DNA of 53,515 nt from positions 1-53,515 of the forward strand of contig NZ_BFBX01000115.1 in the NCBI RefSeq assembly GCF_003851045.1, read 5' to 3'. How positions within the stretch are numbered: position 1 is the first letter of the stretch; the number at the start of each line of letters is the position of its first letter. Positions 1-8,532 of this stretch are shown here, in pieces. Both the position numbers and the translations under genes were made by a program. This DNA comes from Paenibacillus sp. 598K (lineage in GTDB: Bacteria > Bacillota > Bacilli > Paenibacillales > Paenibacillaceae). The notes beneath the pieces are model-generated. The model saw nothing but the letters and a program-made list of their open reading frames with translations. It was not told the origin of the DNA and did not search any database.

Positions 1-267
1 AACTGCACTTTTGCATTAAAATTCCGTTCGCACCCGCTTTGGAGCATAAATAAAGGTATTTTTGCAGTTAGCGATTGCGCGAGACCGAGCAACGTCTATA
101 GTAACTGTATATCAGGAAGGTCACTTGCGCTTGAGGTGTCCGAAACGCACGGGGCACCTAGGCGCTCGGCGACGCTTAGGCCACCTGGCCGCCAGAGGGC
201 GCCCACGGTTTCCCGGCGACGCTCGAAAGGCCCTCGTGCATCTCTCGCCTGCGGCAGCACGCCCACC
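1..267. other. Left-edge stretch without a gene
   Basis: No convincing coding region is seen here; the overlapping frames are short and have no ribosome site. It lies downstream of the minus-strand importer operon ending at 268. On the minus strand the first 15 bases read TGCAAAAGTGCAGTT, which resembles the CAAAAAAGT motif found before other sugar operons in this window, so it may belong to the promoter of a gene just outside the left edge. No good terminator was seen. Confidence 0.4.
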
Positions 268-1110
268 TCACCCCTTCACCGAGCCGGCCGCCAATCCCTC
301 TACGATCTGATTGCTCAGGAAGACGAAGGCGAGCAGGATCGGCAGAATGCTGATCATCAGGGTCGCGCCGATCGCCCCCCAGTCGGTGGCGTATTGACCG
401 ATGAAGTTTTGCACGCCCACCGTGAGCGTCTTCCATTCGTTGGAGCTGATGAAGGTGTTGACGAAGATGAATTCATTCCAGTTGTAGATCATGTTGATAA
501 TCCCCGTCGTCGCAACGACGGTGCCGGTCATCGGGAAGATGATCGTCAGCACGAGACGCTGCACCGAGCTGCCGTCCATAATCGCCGCCTCTTCGATCTC
601 CCGGGGGATCGCATAGTAGAAGCCCAGCATGATGAGCACTGTAATCGGCAGGTTAAAGGCGGTGTACGACATCAGCAGCGATAGCGGCTGATCGATCAGC
701 CGACCCTTGTCGAACAAGCTGTACAGCGGAATGAGCGTGGAATGGACAGGAATCATCATCGCCAGCATGATCGCTCCGAGCGCCAGCTTGCTGCCCTTCC
801 ATCGCATGCGGGTAATCGCGTAGGTCGCAAAGGAGGCGATGGTCACCGTCAGCAAGGTGGCGACCACCGTAATCCAGACGCTATTGATAAAGTACGTGTC
901 GATATGTCCCGCGCTCCACACCTTGCCGTAGTTTTCCCAACGCGGCTGCGTCGGGAATGCCACCGGGTTGGCGCCGAAGATTTGCTGGTTGTTTTTGAGC
1001 GAAAACGTCAGCAGCCAATAGATTGGGAACAGCTGCAGCAGCGCGATGACGCTGAGCACGACATAAAGGATCGTTTTGCCTGCCGTCGCTTTTACAGATA
1101 GGCTATTCAC
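268..1110 (-). CDS. Carbohydrate ABC transporter permease (MalG type)
   Basis: Inner permease of a CUT1 sugar importer. The 280-residue protein has about six hydrophobic segments, the cytoplasmic EAA loop (EEAAIMDGSSVQR, near residue 175) that docks on the ATPase, and the family-typical C-terminal end GSVKG. The GTG start at 1110 follows a GGAGGG ribosome site that overlaps the stop of the upstream permease, so the two are translated together. It is last in the operon formed by the binding protein, the MalF-type permease and this gene. No ATPase gene is nearby. The substrate cannot be read from sequence; the adjacent two-component system suggests an oligosaccharide. Confidence 0.95.
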   Translation of the reverse strand: MNSLSVKATAGKTILYVVLSVIALLQLFPIYWLLTFSLKNNQQIFGANPVAFPTQPRWENYGKVWSAGHIDTYFINSVWITVVATLLTVTIASFATYAITRMRWKGSKLALGAIMLAMMIPVHSTLIPLYSLFDKGRLIDQPLSLLMSYTAFNLPITVLIMLGFYYAIPREIEEAAIMDGSSVQRLVLTIIFPMTGTVVATTGIINMIYNWNEFIFVNTFISSNEWKTLTVGVQNFIGQYATDWGAIGATLMISILPILLAFVFLSNQIVEGLAAGSVKG

Positions 1111-1123
1111 CGTCGCTTCCCTC

Positions 1124-2005
1124 CTATGAGTATTGGATCTTGTCGTCCGAGGCCGTCGCTCTGCGGATCAGCCACGTGACGATCAGACAGATCAGCAGCA
1201 GGAAGAAGCTGACGGCGCTCGCATAGCCGAAGTCAAACGACTTGAAGGCGATCCGGTACATATACGAGGCCATCACCTCGCTGGCTCCGTTTGGTCCGCC
1301 GTTGGTCATCACATAGATCAGGTCGAAGTACTTGAGCGAGCCGACAGCGGCGAGCACGACCGTCACCTTCAGCACCTCCGAGATGAGCGGCACCTTGATG
1401 CGCCAGGCCATCTGCCACGCGCTCGCGCCGTCGATCGTCGCCGCCTCCTCGACCTCCTTGGGCACGCCCTTAAGCGCCGCGTAGTAGATCAGGATATAGA
1501 AGCCCGCATACTGCCACAGGATCGGCACGAAGATCGCCCCCAGCACCAGAGAGGGCTCCGCCAGCCACGCCGGAGTATCGGCAAAGCCCAGCCGCTCCAG
1601 GAACACATTGAGCAGACCGTTGGACGGATGATAGATTTTCAGCCAGAGCTGGGCGATCGCCACCGAGGACAGCAGCATCGGGATCAGATAGATTTTGCGC
1701 AGCAGCTGCGCGCCCTTGATCCTCGAAGCCAGCACCAGCGAGATGATCAGATAGCCGATCAGACTGAGGCAGGAAAACACAGCCAGCAGCAAGGAGTGAT
1801 AGGCGCTGCTCCAGAACGCCCGGTCGCCGACCAACGTCTTGTAATTGGCCAGCCCGAGGAACTCCATCGCCTGGATGCCGTTCCATTTGTGCAAGCCATA
1901 ATACGCCGTCAGGAAGATCGGTACATAGATGATCGAGCCCAGCAGGAGCAGCGCCGGCATCATATACGCTGCAATAATCCATTTGTTGGACATCATTTTG
2001 TTCAT
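1124..2005 (-). CDS. Sugar ABC transporter permease (MalF/UgpA type)
   Basis: Membrane partner of the permease that follows it. The protein has 293 residues with six predicted membrane spans and an EAA loop (KEVEEAATIDGASAWQ) in the C-terminal third. The frame is open to 2056, but the ATG at 2005 (MNKMMSNKW) is preferred because GGAGG stands 11 bases before it and the first hydrophobic helix begins right after it. The gap from the binding-protein gene is 84 bases with no obvious terminator. Known family role: the MalF/MalG-type pair forms the translocation channel. Confidence 0.94.
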   Translation of the reverse strand: MNKMMSNKWIIAAYMMPALLLLGSIIYVPIFLTAYYGLHKWNGIQAMEFLGLANYKTLVGDRAFWSSAYHSLLLAVFSCLSLIGYLIISLVLASRIKGAQLLRKIYLIPMLLSSVAIAQLWLKIYHPSNGLLNVFLERLGFADTPAWLAEPSLVLGAIFVPILWQYAGFYILIYYAALKGVPKEVEEAATIDGASAWQMAWRIKVPLISEVLKVTVVLAAVGSLKYFDLIYVMTNGGPNGASEVMASYMYRIAFKSFDFGYASAVSFFLLLICLIVTWLIRRATASDDKIQYS

Positions 2006-2089
2006 GTCGTTTCTCGCCTCCAGCCAGGTGAAAAGACCGCTCCACGCCACCCGCATGCATGGCTTTGTAGAGCAGCCTTGGTTGTTCGC

Positions 2090-3427
2090 CTATTTGTTGA
2101 TCGCTTGCTCATGCGCCTCGGAAAATTGCTCCGGGGTCGTCTCTTTGCCGAACAGCGCCTGAATCTGATTGAGATGGACCTCGGCCGCCTCCGCCTCGAG
2201 CTGAACATCGGCATAGAGCGTGATGCTCGACGCCTGATTCATCTCATTGAACAGATCGGCATACAGCTGCGGCAGCTCCAGGCTGGCCGTATCGACCTTG
2301 GTCGCCGGGATAACGCCCGCATCGGTGACGGACTTCTCGCCCCATTTTTCCACGAAATATTTCACGAACGCCTTGGCTTCATCCTTTACCGGCGAATTCT
2401 CGGCGACGAACAAGCCAACGCCAGGACCGCCTACCCAGCTATTGCTGTCCCCTTTGCCGCCGCTGACGACAGGGAATTTGAAGAAGCCGACTTTATCCTT
2501 GAACTCCTGCGGGATGTCGGGATTGGCCGTAAAGTTGGCCAGCTCCCATGTCCCCATCAGGTACATCGCAGCCTGCTCGTTGTAGAAGTCCGCCTTGCCT
2601 TCGTCGTTGGACAAGCCGTTGAAGCCTTTGTTAAAAGCGTTCAGGTCGACCAGATGCTGCACCTCGCCCGCTGCTTGCAGCAGACTGTCCTGCATATACG
2701 ATTCCTCGCCCGCCAGCGCCTTGGAGAACAACTCCTGCCCGGCAATCCGGTCCGCCAGGTACATATACCAGAGCGATCCGGTCCAGCGATCCTTATTGCC
2801 CAGCGCGATCGGCGTTACGCCCTGATCGGCTAGCGTCTGCACGACGTTGAGGAACTCCTCGTAGGTCGTTGGCGCGGTCAGATTATGATTGGCGAAAATC
2901 TCCGTATTGTAATAGATCGGCGCGATGTTGAACTCCAACGGCAGCCCGTAGGTGCTGCCCTCGATCGCAAAGGCGTCCGTCGTCCCCGCCACGAACTGAT
3001 CGCCGAGCCCGTCGCCCAGCACATCGTCAAGCGGTGCGAACAGCTTGCCCTCCACATACGGCTGCAGGAAGCCTGCCGACCACGTGACGCCTACATCCGG
3101 CAAGGAGTTGGACGTCGACAACACCTTCAGCTTGTTTTTGTACTGCTCGTTGTCGAGCACCTCCATCTTGATCGTCACGCCGGCATGCTCATCCTCGTAT
3201 TGCTTGACGATCTCGCTGACCACCTTGCTCTGCGCCGCCGACACCCCTTCCGGCCACAGATGCATAAAGCTGATCGTCACCGCCTCATTGGCGCCCTGCT
3301 TGCCGCCCTCAGCTTGCGTGTTGCCTCCGGTTGCTCCGCCAGTATTGTCGTTGGAGCCGCTGGAGCACCCCGCCGCTACCAGCGCCATAGCTAGCGCGAA
3401 CAAGCCTAGTTTCTTTTTAATTTTCAC
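2090..3427 (-). CDS. Extracellular sugar-binding lipoprotein (family 1 SBP)
   Basis: Substrate-binding lipoprotein of the importer. The 445-residue product has a lipoprotein signal (KIKKK, hydrophobic stretch, lipobox VAAGC with Cys21), then a low-complexity Ser/Gly/Asn linker and a family-1 binding fold (motifs such as LPDVGVTWSAGF and WTGSLWYMYLADR). The start is GTG at 3427 with GAGGGGGT 9 bases upstream. It is transcribed just after the kinase/regulator pair but has its own promoter-like region (3446-3527) carrying a cre-like site. The ligand is unknown; the length and two CUT1 permeases point to a small oligosaccharide. Confidence 0.94.
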   Translation of the reverse strand: MKIKKKLGLFALAMALVAAGCSSGSNDNTGGATGGNTQAEGGKQGANEAVTISFMHLWPEGVSAAQSKVVSEIVKQYEDEHAGVTIKMEVLDNEQYKNKLKVLSTSNSLPDVGVTWSAGFLQPYVEGKLFAPLDDVLGDGLGDQFVAGTTDAFAIEGSTYGLPLEFNIAPIYYNTEIFANHNLTAPTTYEEFLNVVQTLADQGVTPIALGNKDRWTGSLWYMYLADRIAGQELFSKALAGEESYMQDSLLQAAGEVQHLVDLNAFNKGFNGLSNDEGKADFYNEQAAMYLMGTWELANFTANPDIPQEFKDKVGFFKFPVVSGGKGDSNSWVGGPGVGLFVAENSPVKDEAKAFVKYFVEKWGEKSVTDAGVIPATKVDTASLELPQLYADLFNEMNQASSITLYADVQLEAEAAEVHLNQIQALFGKETTPEQFSEAHEQAINK

Positions 3428-3445
3428 TTAAAGATACCCCCTCAC

Positions 3446-3459
3446 TGAAATCGCTTGCA
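3446..3459 (-). promoter_or_regulatory. cre-like site (CcpA box)
   Basis: TGAAATCGCTTGCA matches the Bacillus cre consensus TGWNANCGNTNWCA at 13 of 14 positions. It lies between the putative -10 box (3465-3470) and the ribosome site of the binding-protein gene, a place where CcpA represses by blocking transcription. Repression by CcpA is inferred. Confidence 0.6.
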
Positions 3460-3464
3460 GCTCT

Positions 3465-3493
3465 ATTGTATCGGGAATATCGGCGTCTGTATG
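3465..3493 (-). promoter_or_regulatory. Putative promoter of the binding protein/permease operon
   Basis: On the minus strand the -10 box is TACAAT (3465-3470). Seventeen bases upstream is CATACA (3488-3493), a poor -35 with 3 of 6 matches. A good -10 with a weak -35 fits an activator-dependent promoter, in agreement with the AraC-type regulator encoded next to it. Confidence 0.4.
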
Positions 3494-3507
3494 GACACAT
3501 CGATTAG

Positions 3508-3527
3508 GGAAAACTCCACTTTTGTTA
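3508..3527 (-). promoter_or_regulatory. Operator-like A-tract motif
   Basis: The minus strand reads AACAAAAGTGGAGTTTTC, ending 14 bases before the putative -35. The CAAAAGTGGA core resembles motifs at 38349-38368, 38415-38434 and 40961-40980 before other sugar-operon genes. It is a candidate site for an AraC-type activator; this is inferred from position and similarity only. Confidence 0.3.
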
Positions 3528-3603
3528 GATTGTTCCAGACCCCGTCGACGGCTATGGAACAGCCCCTCAGGAACAGTTCTTGCGGGCAATAGTCCTCTGC
3601 CGC

Positions 3604-4362
3604 TTAGCGCTGCTTGCGGAACTGCGCCGGACTCAGCTGCTCGTGCGCGCGGAAGACGCGAATGAAATAACGGTCGGTCTGATAACCGGTCTGCTCGGCG
3701 ATCTCCTGAATCGATAGAGAGGTCGTGAGCAGCAACCGCTTGGCGAGCTGCATACGCTGCCGCGTCACATAGTCGGAGAAGCTGATGCCTATCTGCTCCT
3801 TGAAGAGCTGGCTGAAATAGTTGGCGTTCATCGGCAGGAGTCCGGCCAACTGCTTGGCGGAAATCGGCTCGCTAAGGTTCGCGCGCACATAATCGAGCGC
3901 CTTGTTGATCTCGGGATGGCTTGCTCGTTGTTGTAACTCTGCGAGCCGGATGTCCGTCACCTTCTTCATCTGCTCCTGCGCCTGTTTGTCCGCTCTGCGC
4001 TCTAGCGCTTTGTGCAGAGCGGCGAGGATTTCCTTTTTGGCCAGCGGCTTCAGTAAATAATCGACCGCCTCGAGCTGGATCGCCTGCTGCGCATAAGCGA
4101 ACTCGGAATAGCCCGAGATAAAGATGCAATGCGGCTTATGCTCGACAGTGCTCAGCTGCTCCACGACCTCCAGCCCCGTCAGACCGGGCATCCGAATATC
4201 GGAGATCAACACGTCGACCGGCTGCTGCCGCAGCAGCTCCAGCGCCTGGACGCCGTTGTCCGCCACCGCGATATGATAGCTCTCCGTCAGCCAGCCCTCC
4301 AGCACGCGCTTGATCCCCTCGCGGGTGCGCGGTTCATCGTCTGCGATCAAGATGCGGATCAT
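3604..4362 (-). CDS. Response regulator with AraC-type DNA-binding domain (YesN type)
   Basis: Cytoplasmic transcription activator of a two-component system. The receiver domain (residues 1-120) has the acidic pair D8/D9, phospho-acceptor D55 in LISDIRMPG and conserved K105 in LLKPL. A short linker leads to an AraC-type double helix-turn-helix (about 165-252, with SIQEIAEQTGYQTDRYF). The ATG lies within ATGA shared with the kinase stop, a 4-base overlap, and GGAGGGAGG precedes it. At 252 residues it is short for the YesN group, with almost no middle domain. Likely target: the binding protein/permease operon just downstream. Confidence 0.95.
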   Translation of the reverse strand: MIRILIADDEPRTREGIKRVLEGWLTESYHIAVADNGVQALELLRQQPVDVLISDIRMPGLTGLEVVEQLSTVEHKPHCIFISGYSEFAYAQQAIQLEAVDYLLKPLAKKEILAALHKALERRADKQAQEQMKKVTDIRLAELQQRASHPEINKALDYVRANLSEPISAKQLAGLLPMNANYFSQLFKEQIGISFSDYVTRQRMQLAKRLLLTTSLSIQEIAEQTGYQTDRYFIRVFRAHEQLSPAQFRKQR

Positions 4363-6320
4363 CCCTGTTCCTCCCTCCTGTACCTCGGTATGCGGAAGCC
4401 CACCCTCGTCTCTTGCTGCGAGCTGACAATATCCAGCCCGCGATGGGCGCTGCCGTAATACAGCTTTAACCGCTGATGCGTATTTTTGAGCCCGACCCCG
4501 AGATGCCCCTCCTGCGTGTCGTGCAGATGAGACGCGCCCTGCGCCAGCTCGTGCATGAGCTTGTGCAGCCGATCGCTCGTGAAGCCCGGTCCATTGTCGA
4601 TGACGGCGATCTCCAGCTCGTCCGCTCCGACAGGGACTGCTCCGGCGACCACGTCCGCAGGGAGGGTCTCCGCTACAGCCCCAGCCGCTTCGACCTCTGA
4701 CGCATGGACAGGACCAGCGCCAGTCGCAACCGCCTCGACCTCTGACGCGCGGGCAGGATCATCGCCAGCCGCTGCCGCTTCGACCTCAGACGCGTGGGCA
4801 GGACCAGCGTCAGCTACGGCGGGGCCAGCGATATGGCTGACGCGGATGACCAGCTTGCCGCGATTCATGCTGCGCTCGATGCCATGCTCGATCGCATTTT
4901 CGATGATCGGCTGGATCATCAGCTTCGGGATCGGCACCTGCCTGGACGTCTCGTCGCACTGGATCTCCCATGCGAAGCGATCCATCAGCCGCATCTTCAT
5001 AATCCGCAGATACCGCTCCGCATGCTCCAGCTCATCGCCGACCGTCACCCACTGATCGCTGTCCTGCTTCGTGATGACATAGCGGAATACCCCGCTCATC
5101 GCGACGACGATCTCCGCCAGCTCGTCCTGCCCCTGCTCCTCCAGCTCCCAATAAAAGGCCTCCAGCGTATTAAACAAGAAATGAGGGTGAATCTGGGCCT
5201 GCAACGCCTTCAGCTCGGTTTTGCTCTGCAAAATCTCCTTCTCATAGACGACCTGAATAAGCGCCTGTAGCGAATCGACCATCTGATTGTACGTATGGTT
5301 CAGCTCCGCCAGCTCGATCGTATTGCTCTTCGCCTCGATAGGCTTCAGCCCGCCCAGCCTGGCCCCGTGCATGGCGCGGATCAGCTGCAGGATCGGTCGG
5401 CTGATCCGCTCGGCGATCAGGTAGCTCAGGATGAGGAACAGCACGCTGCTCGCCAGGAACGCGATCAGAATCGTCGAACGCAGCAGCGCCAGACCTTCGG
5501 TCGCCTTGCGCACCGGCGTCAAGATGCTCAGCTCCCAGCCTGTGAGCGACAGACTGCGCTTGACATTAAAGTATCGTTCGCCCTCGATATCCACTACGTC
5601 CAGCGCCCCTGTAGCCATCGGCAAATCCAGCGCATGCCCGGTATTCGTAAAAATGACGTGCCCTAACGAATCCGTCAACCAGACGTAATCGCTCTGGTCG
5701 CCTCGCCGCGTATTCGTCAGCGCAGGCAGATCGAATAGCGACAAATCGACATGTACGACCAGATAGCCGACATGCTGGAACGATTGATTCATCAGCCGGA
5801 TGTTGCGCATCGTGACGAGACTGTCCGGGTAATCCTCGCTGTACGTAGCCCATACCAACCGCCCCGCCAGTTTGTCGGCCTGCTGCACCCATTCCTCGTC
5901 ATACCGCTCCTCCAGACGCTCGTCCCCGAGCGGCAGATAGCTCTCATGCGCCAGATTATAGATTTCGATCGCCCGGATGCCTTGCTGGTACGCCTCCAGC
6001 TTCCGCACCTCCTGCTGGAGCAGCTGCAGCTGATCGAACCCGGCGCGCTTGCCCAGATAGCTGTCCTGCAGCAGGGCTTGCACCATAGCATTGGTCGCGA
6101 CCTGCGAGGAGAACGTGTCGATCTGCTTCATGAGCAGCTCCACATTGGCGATCGCCTGCACCGCCGTATTATCCATGTGCTGCTCGGCATTGCTCTGCAG
6201 CAGCCGACTGACCTGTGAGTTGATATAGATGCCCACAGTTACCAGGATCAACAGCATGACGCCCGCATACAGCACGAACATTTGCTTGCGAAACGTGTTC
6301 AGCCTCCACCACCCTTGCAT
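4359..6320 (-). CDS. Membrane sensor histidine kinase (YesM type)
   Basis: Sugar-responsive sensor kinase paired with the overlapping regulator gene. The 653-residue chain has an N-terminal membrane helix, an extracellular Cache-like sensor region (about 35-280), a second helix, HAMP, the His-kinase box IHPHFLFNT (near residue 378), N box (QPIIENAIEHG), G1 box (DNGPGF) and G2 box (LGVGLKNTH). ATG at 6320 is chosen over the upstream TTG at 6347 because GGGGAG stands 5 bases before it. Oddity: between the N and G1 boxes, at about residues 501-545, lies an Ala/Glu/Val-rich insertion made of three 15-residue repeats (HASEVEA...), not expected in this fold. The rest is canonical, so the kinase is probably active. 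Confidence 0.93.
   Translation of the reverse strand: MQGWWRLNTFRKQMFVLYAGVMLLILVTVGIYINSQVSRLLQSNAEQHMDNTAVQAIANVELLMKQIDTFSSQVATNAMVQALLQDSYLGKRAGFDQLQLLQQEVRKLEAYQQGIRAIEIYNLAHESYLPLGDERLEERYDEEWVQQADKLAGRLVWATYSEDYPDSLVTMRNIRLMNQSFQHVGYLVVHVDLSLFDLPALTNTRRGDQSDYVWLTDSLGHVIFTNTGHALDLPMATGALDVVDIEGERYFNVKRSLSLTGWELSILTPVRKATEGLALLRSTILIAFLASSVLFLILSYLIAERISRPILQLIRAMHGARLGGLKPIEAKSNTIELAELNHTYNQMVDSLQALIQVVYEKEILQSKTELKALQAQIHPHFLFNTLEAFYWELEEQGQDELAEIVVAMSGVFRYVITKQDSDQWVTVGDELEHAERYLRIMKMRLMDRFAWEIQCDETSRQVPIPKLMIQPIIENAIEHGIERSMNRGKLVIRVSHIAGPAVADAGPAHASEVEAAAAGDDPARASEVEAVATGAGPVHASEVEAAGAVAETLPADVVAGAVPVGADELEIAVIDNGPGFTSDRLHKLMHELAQGASHLHDTQEGHLGVGLKNTHQRLKLYYGSAHRGLDIVSSQQETRVGFRIPRYRREEQG
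4686..4820. repeat. Three 45-bp in-frame tandem repeats inside the kinase gene
   Basis: Copies at 4686-4730, 4731-4775 and 4776-4820 are exactly 45 bases each and share most positions (for example CGMYTCGACCTCWGACGC at the start of each). They encode three 15-residue units around (H/R)ASEVEA in the ATP-binding domain of the kinase. In-frame expansion by slippage or recombination is the likely origin. Confidence 0.9.
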
Positions 6321-6519
6321 GATCACTCCCCGCTTCCATATCCACAAAACTTTACTCTATGCCCCTTATTTTCCAACCGCTCTCCATCTGATTGTATTCT
6401 CCCTGTCCGCTCGACACAACATCAAAGTACCAAAAAAGGATATGAGCCTCTCCTACTTTTCGCCCCCGTTCCGCGCTAGTATTTTCAGTAACAAGATTTC
6501 ACCAGGAGAGGAGAAGACG

Positions 6520-7476
6520 ATGGAGCCTGCACCGAACACCATGCCCCGCAAGCGGAGCAAAGGAGGTTATCTGCTCCGACTGCTGCTGGATATCCGCCGC
6601 GAGTGGGATTTGTACCTGCTGCTTGTACCCGGCATTTTATTCTTGCTGCTGTTCAAGTACACGCCGATGTACGGCATCATCATTGCATTCAAGGACTTCA
6701 ACATCTTCGCCGGCTTCGCAGACAGCCCGTGGGTAGGCGGCAAGCACTTCGCCAAGCTGTTCACGTCACCGGACTTCGCCATCGTGCTGCGCAACACGAT
6801 CATCATCAGCCTGCTGAAGATCGTCATCCTGTTCCCGCTGCCGATCATCATCGCGCTGATGCTCAACGAGCTGCGCAAGATGGTATTCAAACGAACCGTG
6901 CAGACGATTATCTACCTGCCCCACTTCCTGTCGTGGGTTATCGTGGCTGGCCTGTTCATCGACCTGCTGTCCACCGACGGCGGACTCGTCAACAAGCTGC
7001 TGAACTCGCTCGGATTGCAGCAGATTTCATTTTTCCTCGACAACAGCGTCTTCCGCAGCGTGCTGATCACCTCGGCCGGCTGGAAGGAGACGGGCTGGAG
7101 CACGATCGTCTATCTGGCCGCGTTCTCCATGATCGACCCGTCGCTGTACGAGGCCGCCAAGATGGACGGCGCCAGCAAGCTGCGCCAGCTCTGGCACGTC
7201 ACGCTGCCGGGAATCGCGCCGATCATCGTCCTGATGTTCATCCTCCGTCTGGGCAACATCCTCGAGGCAGGCACCGAGCAGATCCTCGTCATGTACAACC
7301 CGGTCGTCTACAAGGTATCCGACGTCATCGGCACGTACGTGTACAGGATGGGACTAGGCAATCAGGATTACAGCTTCACCACCGCCGTCGGCATGTTCGA
7401 GGCCGTCATCTCGTTTACGCTCGTGATCGTCGGCAACTCGCTCAGCCGCAAATATTTGCAGCGCGGCATCTGGTAG
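6520..7476 (+). CDS. Sugar ABC transporter permease (LplB type)
   Basis: First gene of the plus-strand importer operon. The 318-residue protein has a basic N-terminus, a first helix at LLLVPGILFLLLFKY, the LplB-typical YTPMYGIIIAFKDFN segment and an EAA loop (YEAAKMDGASKLRQLW). The frame is open from 6229, but ATG 6520 is the start: AGGAGAGGAG precedes it closely and family similarity begins there. It is divergent from the kinase gene (start 6320); the 199 bases between hold the promoters of both. An A-tract resembling the operator motif of this window lies at about 6429-6448. Confidence 0.95.
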   Translation: MEPAPNTMPRKRSKGGYLLRLLLDIRREWDLYLLLVPGILFLLLFKYTPMYGIIIAFKDFNIFAGFADSPWVGGKHFAKLFTSPDFAIVLRNTIIISLLKIVILFPLPIIIALMLNELRKMVFKRTVQTIIYLPHFLSWVIVAGLFIDLLSTDGGLVNKLLNSLGLQQISFFLDNSVFRSVLITSAGWKETGWSTIVYLAAFSMIDPSLYEAAKMDGASKLRQLWHVTLPGIAPIIVLMFILRLGNILEAGTEQILVMYNPVVYKVSDVIGTYVYRMGLGNQDYSFTTAVGMFEAVISFTLVIVGNSLSRKYLQRGIW

Positions 7477-7528
7477 ATATGCTTCCGAAGCGAGTTTTCC
7501 TTCGGAAAACTTTTAGGAGGGAGTGCGT

Positions 7529-8455
7529 ATGAGCAACTTAGAGCAAGCAAGTCCGAGCAACGCCGCGGCGGGCGCTTCGGTCGGCATCAAGATGTCGGTC
7601 GGCGAGAAGCTGTTCGCCGCGTTCAACTACACGTTTTTTATCCTGATGAGCATCATTACGATCCTACCCTTCCTCAATCTGATCGCCAAGTCGTTCAGCA
7701 GCGAGGAGGCCGTCATCGCCGGACGGGTCGGCCTGCTGCCGATCGGCTTCCAATGGGGCACGTACCAGTATGTGCTGCAGGACAACATGTTCCTCAACGC
7801 GCTGAAGATCTCCATACTGCTGACCGTCATCGGCACCGCGCTCAGCCTGCTGCTGACGACGATCACCGCCTACCCGCTTTCCAAGCCGAGACTGCGGGGA
7901 CGCAAAGGGCTGCTGCTCCTATTCATCTTCACGATGCTGTTCAGCGGCGGCCTGATCCCGACCTATCTGCTCATGCAGAATCTCGGGCTGGTCAACACGC
8001 TGCCGGTGCTGTTCCTGCCGGCGATGGTCAACGTCTTCAACATGCTGATCATCAAAAACTACTTCGAAGGCTTGCCCGACGCCCTCGAGGAGTCGGCCAA
8101 GCTGGACGGCGCAGGCAACTTCCGCATCCTGCTGATGATCATCCTGCCGCTGTCGACGCCGGTCATGGCGACGATCGGCCTGTTTTTCGCCGTCGCCTTC
8201 TGGAACGACTACTTCGCCTCGATGATCTACATCACCAACCCGGCGTTGAAGCCGCTCCAGCTGTATCTCAAGGAGCTGTTCGTCTCCTCGACGGGCGACT
8301 TCCTGAAGGACAACATCGACGCTGCGCTCAACACGACGCCGCAGTCGATCCAGGCTTCCTCGATCCTGCTGGCGACCGTACCGATCTTGCTCGTCTATCC
8401 GTTCCTGCAGAAGTATTTTGTCAAAGGCGTGCTGGTCGGCTCGGTCAAAGGTTAA
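7529..8455 (+). CDS. Carbohydrate ABC transporter permease (LplC/YtcP type)
   Basis: Second permease of the operon, 308 residues, with about six membrane spans, the EAA loop (LEESAKLDGAGNFRILL) and the terminal GVLVGSVKG typical of the YtcP/LplC group. ATG 7529 is preferred over GTG 7523 because AGGAGGG ends 8 bases before the ATG. It forms the channel with the LplB-type protein encoded 52 bases upstream. The ATPase must come from elsewhere. Confidence 0.95.
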   Translation: MSNLEQASPSNAAAGASVGIKMSVGEKLFAAFNYTFFILMSIITILPFLNLIAKSFSSEEAVIAGRVGLLPIGFQWGTYQYVLQDNMFLNALKISILLTVIGTALSLLLTTITAYPLSKPRLRGRKGLLLLFIFTMLFSGGLIPTYLLMQNLGLVNTLPVLFLPAMVNVFNMLIIKNYFEGLPDALEESAKLDGAGNFRILLMIILPLSTPVMATIGLFFAVAFWNDYFASMIYITNPALKPLQLYLKELFVSSTGDFLKDNIDAALNTTPQSIQASSILLATVPILLVYPFLQKYFVKGVLVGSVKG

Positions 8456-8532
8456 ACGTGTTGCCCGGACGGTCCTCAAGTGGAGCCTACGGGCACGGAT
8501 CGACCACAATATAACTTTTAGGGGGAAATTGT

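Noticed and set aside
135..157. Imperfect hairpin after the first permease gene.
   Set aside because: The stem is short and interrupted, without a T-run, so a terminator call is not supported.
6429..6448. Plus-strand A-tract resembling the CAAAAAAGT operator motif.
   Set aside because: It matches only the A-tract core well (a base is missing in the right half), so it is not listed as a separate feature.
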